From an uncultured Oligoflexia bacterium (GTDB lineage: Bacteria > Bdellovibrionota > Bacteriovoracia > Bacteriovoracales > Bacteriovoracaceae): a stretch of 64,000 nt of DNA. Numbering within the stretch: position 1 is the first letter of the stretch; each line of letters starts with the position of its first letter. This document shows positions 62,582 to 64,000 of the stretch, piece by piece. The notes under the pieces are model-generated. The model made no database searches. It had not been told where the DNA came from and worked only from the letters and a program-made list of their open reading frames with translations. The translations under genes and the position numbers were made by a program. The stretch spans positions 1-64,000 of the forward strand of contig CAKZJW010000060.1 in assembly GCA_937120495.1 (NCBI GenBank). The letters are read 5' to 3'.

Positions 62582-63904
62582 ATGTCTACAGCGCAGGGAA
62601 AGCTCGAAGAATTACGTAAAAGGATATTTTTTACATTACTTATGTTAGGTGTATTCAGGATGGCAACGCAAGTTCCTACCCCTGGTGTTGATGCATCAGC
62701 ATTATCTTCATTCTTTGAGGGAATGCAAGGTTCTGTATTTGGAGTTTTCAATAACTTCACAGGTGGAGCTCTTGAGAGATTTTCTGTTCTTGCTTTAGGT
62801 ATTATGCCTTATATTACATCATCAATTATCTTTAGCCTTCTTGCAGTTTCTTTTCCAGCACTAGCCGAGATTCAGAAAGAGCAAGATGGTCATAAGAAAA
62901 TCCAACAATGGACAAGGTATGCAACAGTTATACTTTGTGCAGTTCAAGGTTATGGTTTATCTGTAGGACTTGAGGCATTGAAAAGTCCAAGTGGACTTCC
63001 AATTGTTCTAGAGCCAGGTATGTCATTTAGACTTCTAACAGTAATTTCTTTAACGGCCGGAACAATGTTTGTTATGTGGCTTGGAGAACAAATTACGGAG
63101 CGTGGAATTGGTAACGGAATTAGTTTAATTATCTTTGCTGGTATTGCAGCTGGTATTCCAACTGGTATGAGAGATACAGTAAATCTATTTAAAAACGGTG
63201 AACTTTCAGGCTTAAATTTAGGTCTTGTAGGAGCGATAATGTTAATCTCTTTTTGGATTATCATTTACACTGAAAAAGCTTTTAGAAAAATTCCAGTTCA
63301 ATATGCGAAAAAAGTTGTTAATAATAGAGTGTTTGGAGGTCAAACTTCTCACTTGCCTGTAAAGGTAAATATCTCTGGTGTTATGCCTCCAATTTTTGCT
63401 TCGGCACTACTTGGATTTCCTGCGACAATTTCACAATTTGTATCAGAAGATAGTCCATTTAAAATTTATATGGATACAATTCAGCAATCTTTATATCCAG
63501 GAAAGACTTTATATAATGTTGTATTCGTTGGATTAATTATTTTCTTCTGTTATTTCTATGCACAAATACAATTTAAAACAGAAGATATTTCTGAATCTCT
63601 AAAGAAAAATGGTGGTTTTGTTCCAGGTATTAGACCAGGAGCTAAAACAGCAGAATTCTTAGATAATATAGTAGCAAGATTAACTCTAGTTGGTGGTATT
63701 TACATGTCTATTATTTGTATTATGCCAGCAATACTATTTAATGTTGCGAAGGTGCCATTCTATTTTGGTGGTACGTCTCTTCTAATCCTGGTAGGTGTTG
63801 CAATCGATACAATGGCTCAAGCAGAAAGCTTCATGATTTCTCAGCGCTATGATTCAGCTTACAAGTCACGTGGTAAGTACAGTGGAGCAGGAAGAAGGTT
63901 CTAA
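62582..63904 (+). CDS. secY: Preprotein translocase channel SecY
   Basis: Pore subunit of SecYEG, 440 residues with ten predicted membrane helices. KRIFFTLLMLGVFRMATQVPTPGVDASAL, GIMPYITSSIIFSLL, the GERGIGNGISLIIFAGI-type EQITERGIGNGISLIIFAGIAAGIP and FVPGIRPGAKTAEFLDNIVARLTLVGGIYMSIICIMPAIL are the family signatures. It follows rplO, as in the spc operon, and its stop overlaps the adk ATG by one base. Confidence 0.98.
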   Translation: MSTAQGKLEELRKRIFFTLLMLGVFRMATQVPTPGVDASALSSFFEGMQGSVFGVFNNFTGGALERFSVLALGIMPYITSSIIFSLLAVSFPALAEIQKEQDGHKKIQQWTRYATVILCAVQGYGLSVGLEALKSPSGLPIVLEPGMSFRLLTVISLTAGTMFVMWLGEQITERGIGNGISLIIFAGIAAGIPTGMRDTVNLFKNGELSGLNLGLVGAIMLISFWIIIYTEKAFRKIPVQYAKKVVNNRVFGGQTSHLPVKVNISGVMPPIFASALLGFPATISQFVSEDSPFKIYMDTIQQSLYPGKTLYNVVFVGLIIFFCYFYAQIQFKTEDISESLKKNGGFVPGIRPGAKTAEFLDNIVARLTLVGGIYMSIICIMPAILFNVAKVPFYFGGTSLLILVGVAIDTMAQAESFMISQRYDSAYKSRGKYSGAGRRF

Positions 63905-64000
63905 TGAAAAAGCATTTAATTTTATTAGGTGCTCCTGGATCAGGTAAGGGGACGCAGTCTGCTCGCCTTGTTGAAAGTGGATTCACTCATGTTTCTACTG
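63904..64000 (+). CDS. adk: Adenylate kinase, 5' end only
   Basis: Only the first 32 codons are in the window. They give MKKHLILLGAPGSGKGTQSARL, with the P-loop GAPGSGKGT at 9-17, the adenylate kinase type. It interconverts AMP, ATP and ADP. It starts in TAATG overlap with secY, a common order (secY-adk-map/infA). The rest lies beyond the window edge. Confidence 0.93.
   Translation, partial: MKKHLILLGAPGSGKGTQSARLVESGFTHVST

Overview
This is a low-GC chromosomal window from a motile Gram-negative bacterium. LpxC (lipid A synthesis), a BamD-like lipoprotein, the FlgH and FlgI outer-membrane and peptidoglycan flagellar rings and a TonB-family protein all require an outer membrane. The low GC, a FliW-CsrA pair, a delta-proteobacterial-style flg cluster, many TPR proteins and a YgfZ-TPR fusion best fit Bdellovibrionota, and a Bacteriovorax/Halobacteriovorax-like organism in particular. 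That placement is inferred from general resemblance and was not tested by a search. I see no mobile element, phage or CRISPR array, and no stretch over 300 bases without a gene.

Layout. From 1 to 7 kb are mixed housekeeping and unknown genes: an FHA membrane protein, an A-type Fe-S carrier followed by a YgfZ-TPR fusion, an exported unknown protein, tRNA-Asn, an unknown gene behind a near-consensus sigma-28 promoter, and astA with a degenerate aminotransferase-like partner. From 7 to 10.9 kb an operon-like run on the plus strand encodes a BatE-like TPR/SH3 protein, a cyclic-nucleotide-binding-domain protein, an AI-2E/PerM-type permease, a BamD-like lipoprotein and a TPR protein. It ends at a bidirectional terminator. 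From 10.9 to 20.3 kb, on the minus strand, lies flgF-flgG-flgA-flgH-flgI-flgJ-flgM-flgN-flgK-flgL followed by csrA and fliW: distal rod, P and L rings, hook-filament junction, and the post-transcriptional filament control pair.

From 20.6 to 34.9 kb are xseB, a lipoprotein that looks like an inactivated patatin, a class A penicillin-binding protein, a TonB-family protein, folD-gcvT-gcvH, a small zinc-finger-like protein, ruvC-ruvA-ruvB, lpxC, an exported small protein, proS and an rRNA/tRNA 2'-O-methyltransferase. From 35 to 64 kb is a continuous translation and transcription supercluster on the plus strand: tRNA-Thr/Tyr/Gly/Thr, tuf, tRNA-Trp, secE-nusG, rplK-rplA-rplJ-rplL, rpoB-rpoC, rpsL-rpsG-fusA-tuf, the complete S10 and spc gene runs, secY and the start of adk.

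Control signals can be read directly: L1- and L10-type autoregulatory leaders, a perfect hairpin between rplL and rpoB, a hairpin after rpoC, a terminator between rpsG and fusA, and a 13-bp inverted repeat wrapped around a consensus-like promoter for the S10 operon. The two tuf genes are the same over nearly their full length and differ by four silent changes in the last codons, a clear sign of gene conversion.

Most of the window is ordinary core genome. The items most worth a second look are the sigma-28-driven unknown gene at 4702, FlgG preceded by a Sec-type signal peptide, the degenerate AstC-like and patatin-like proteins, and the operator-like palindrome at the S10 promoter. I do not see a convincing wholly new multi-gene system.
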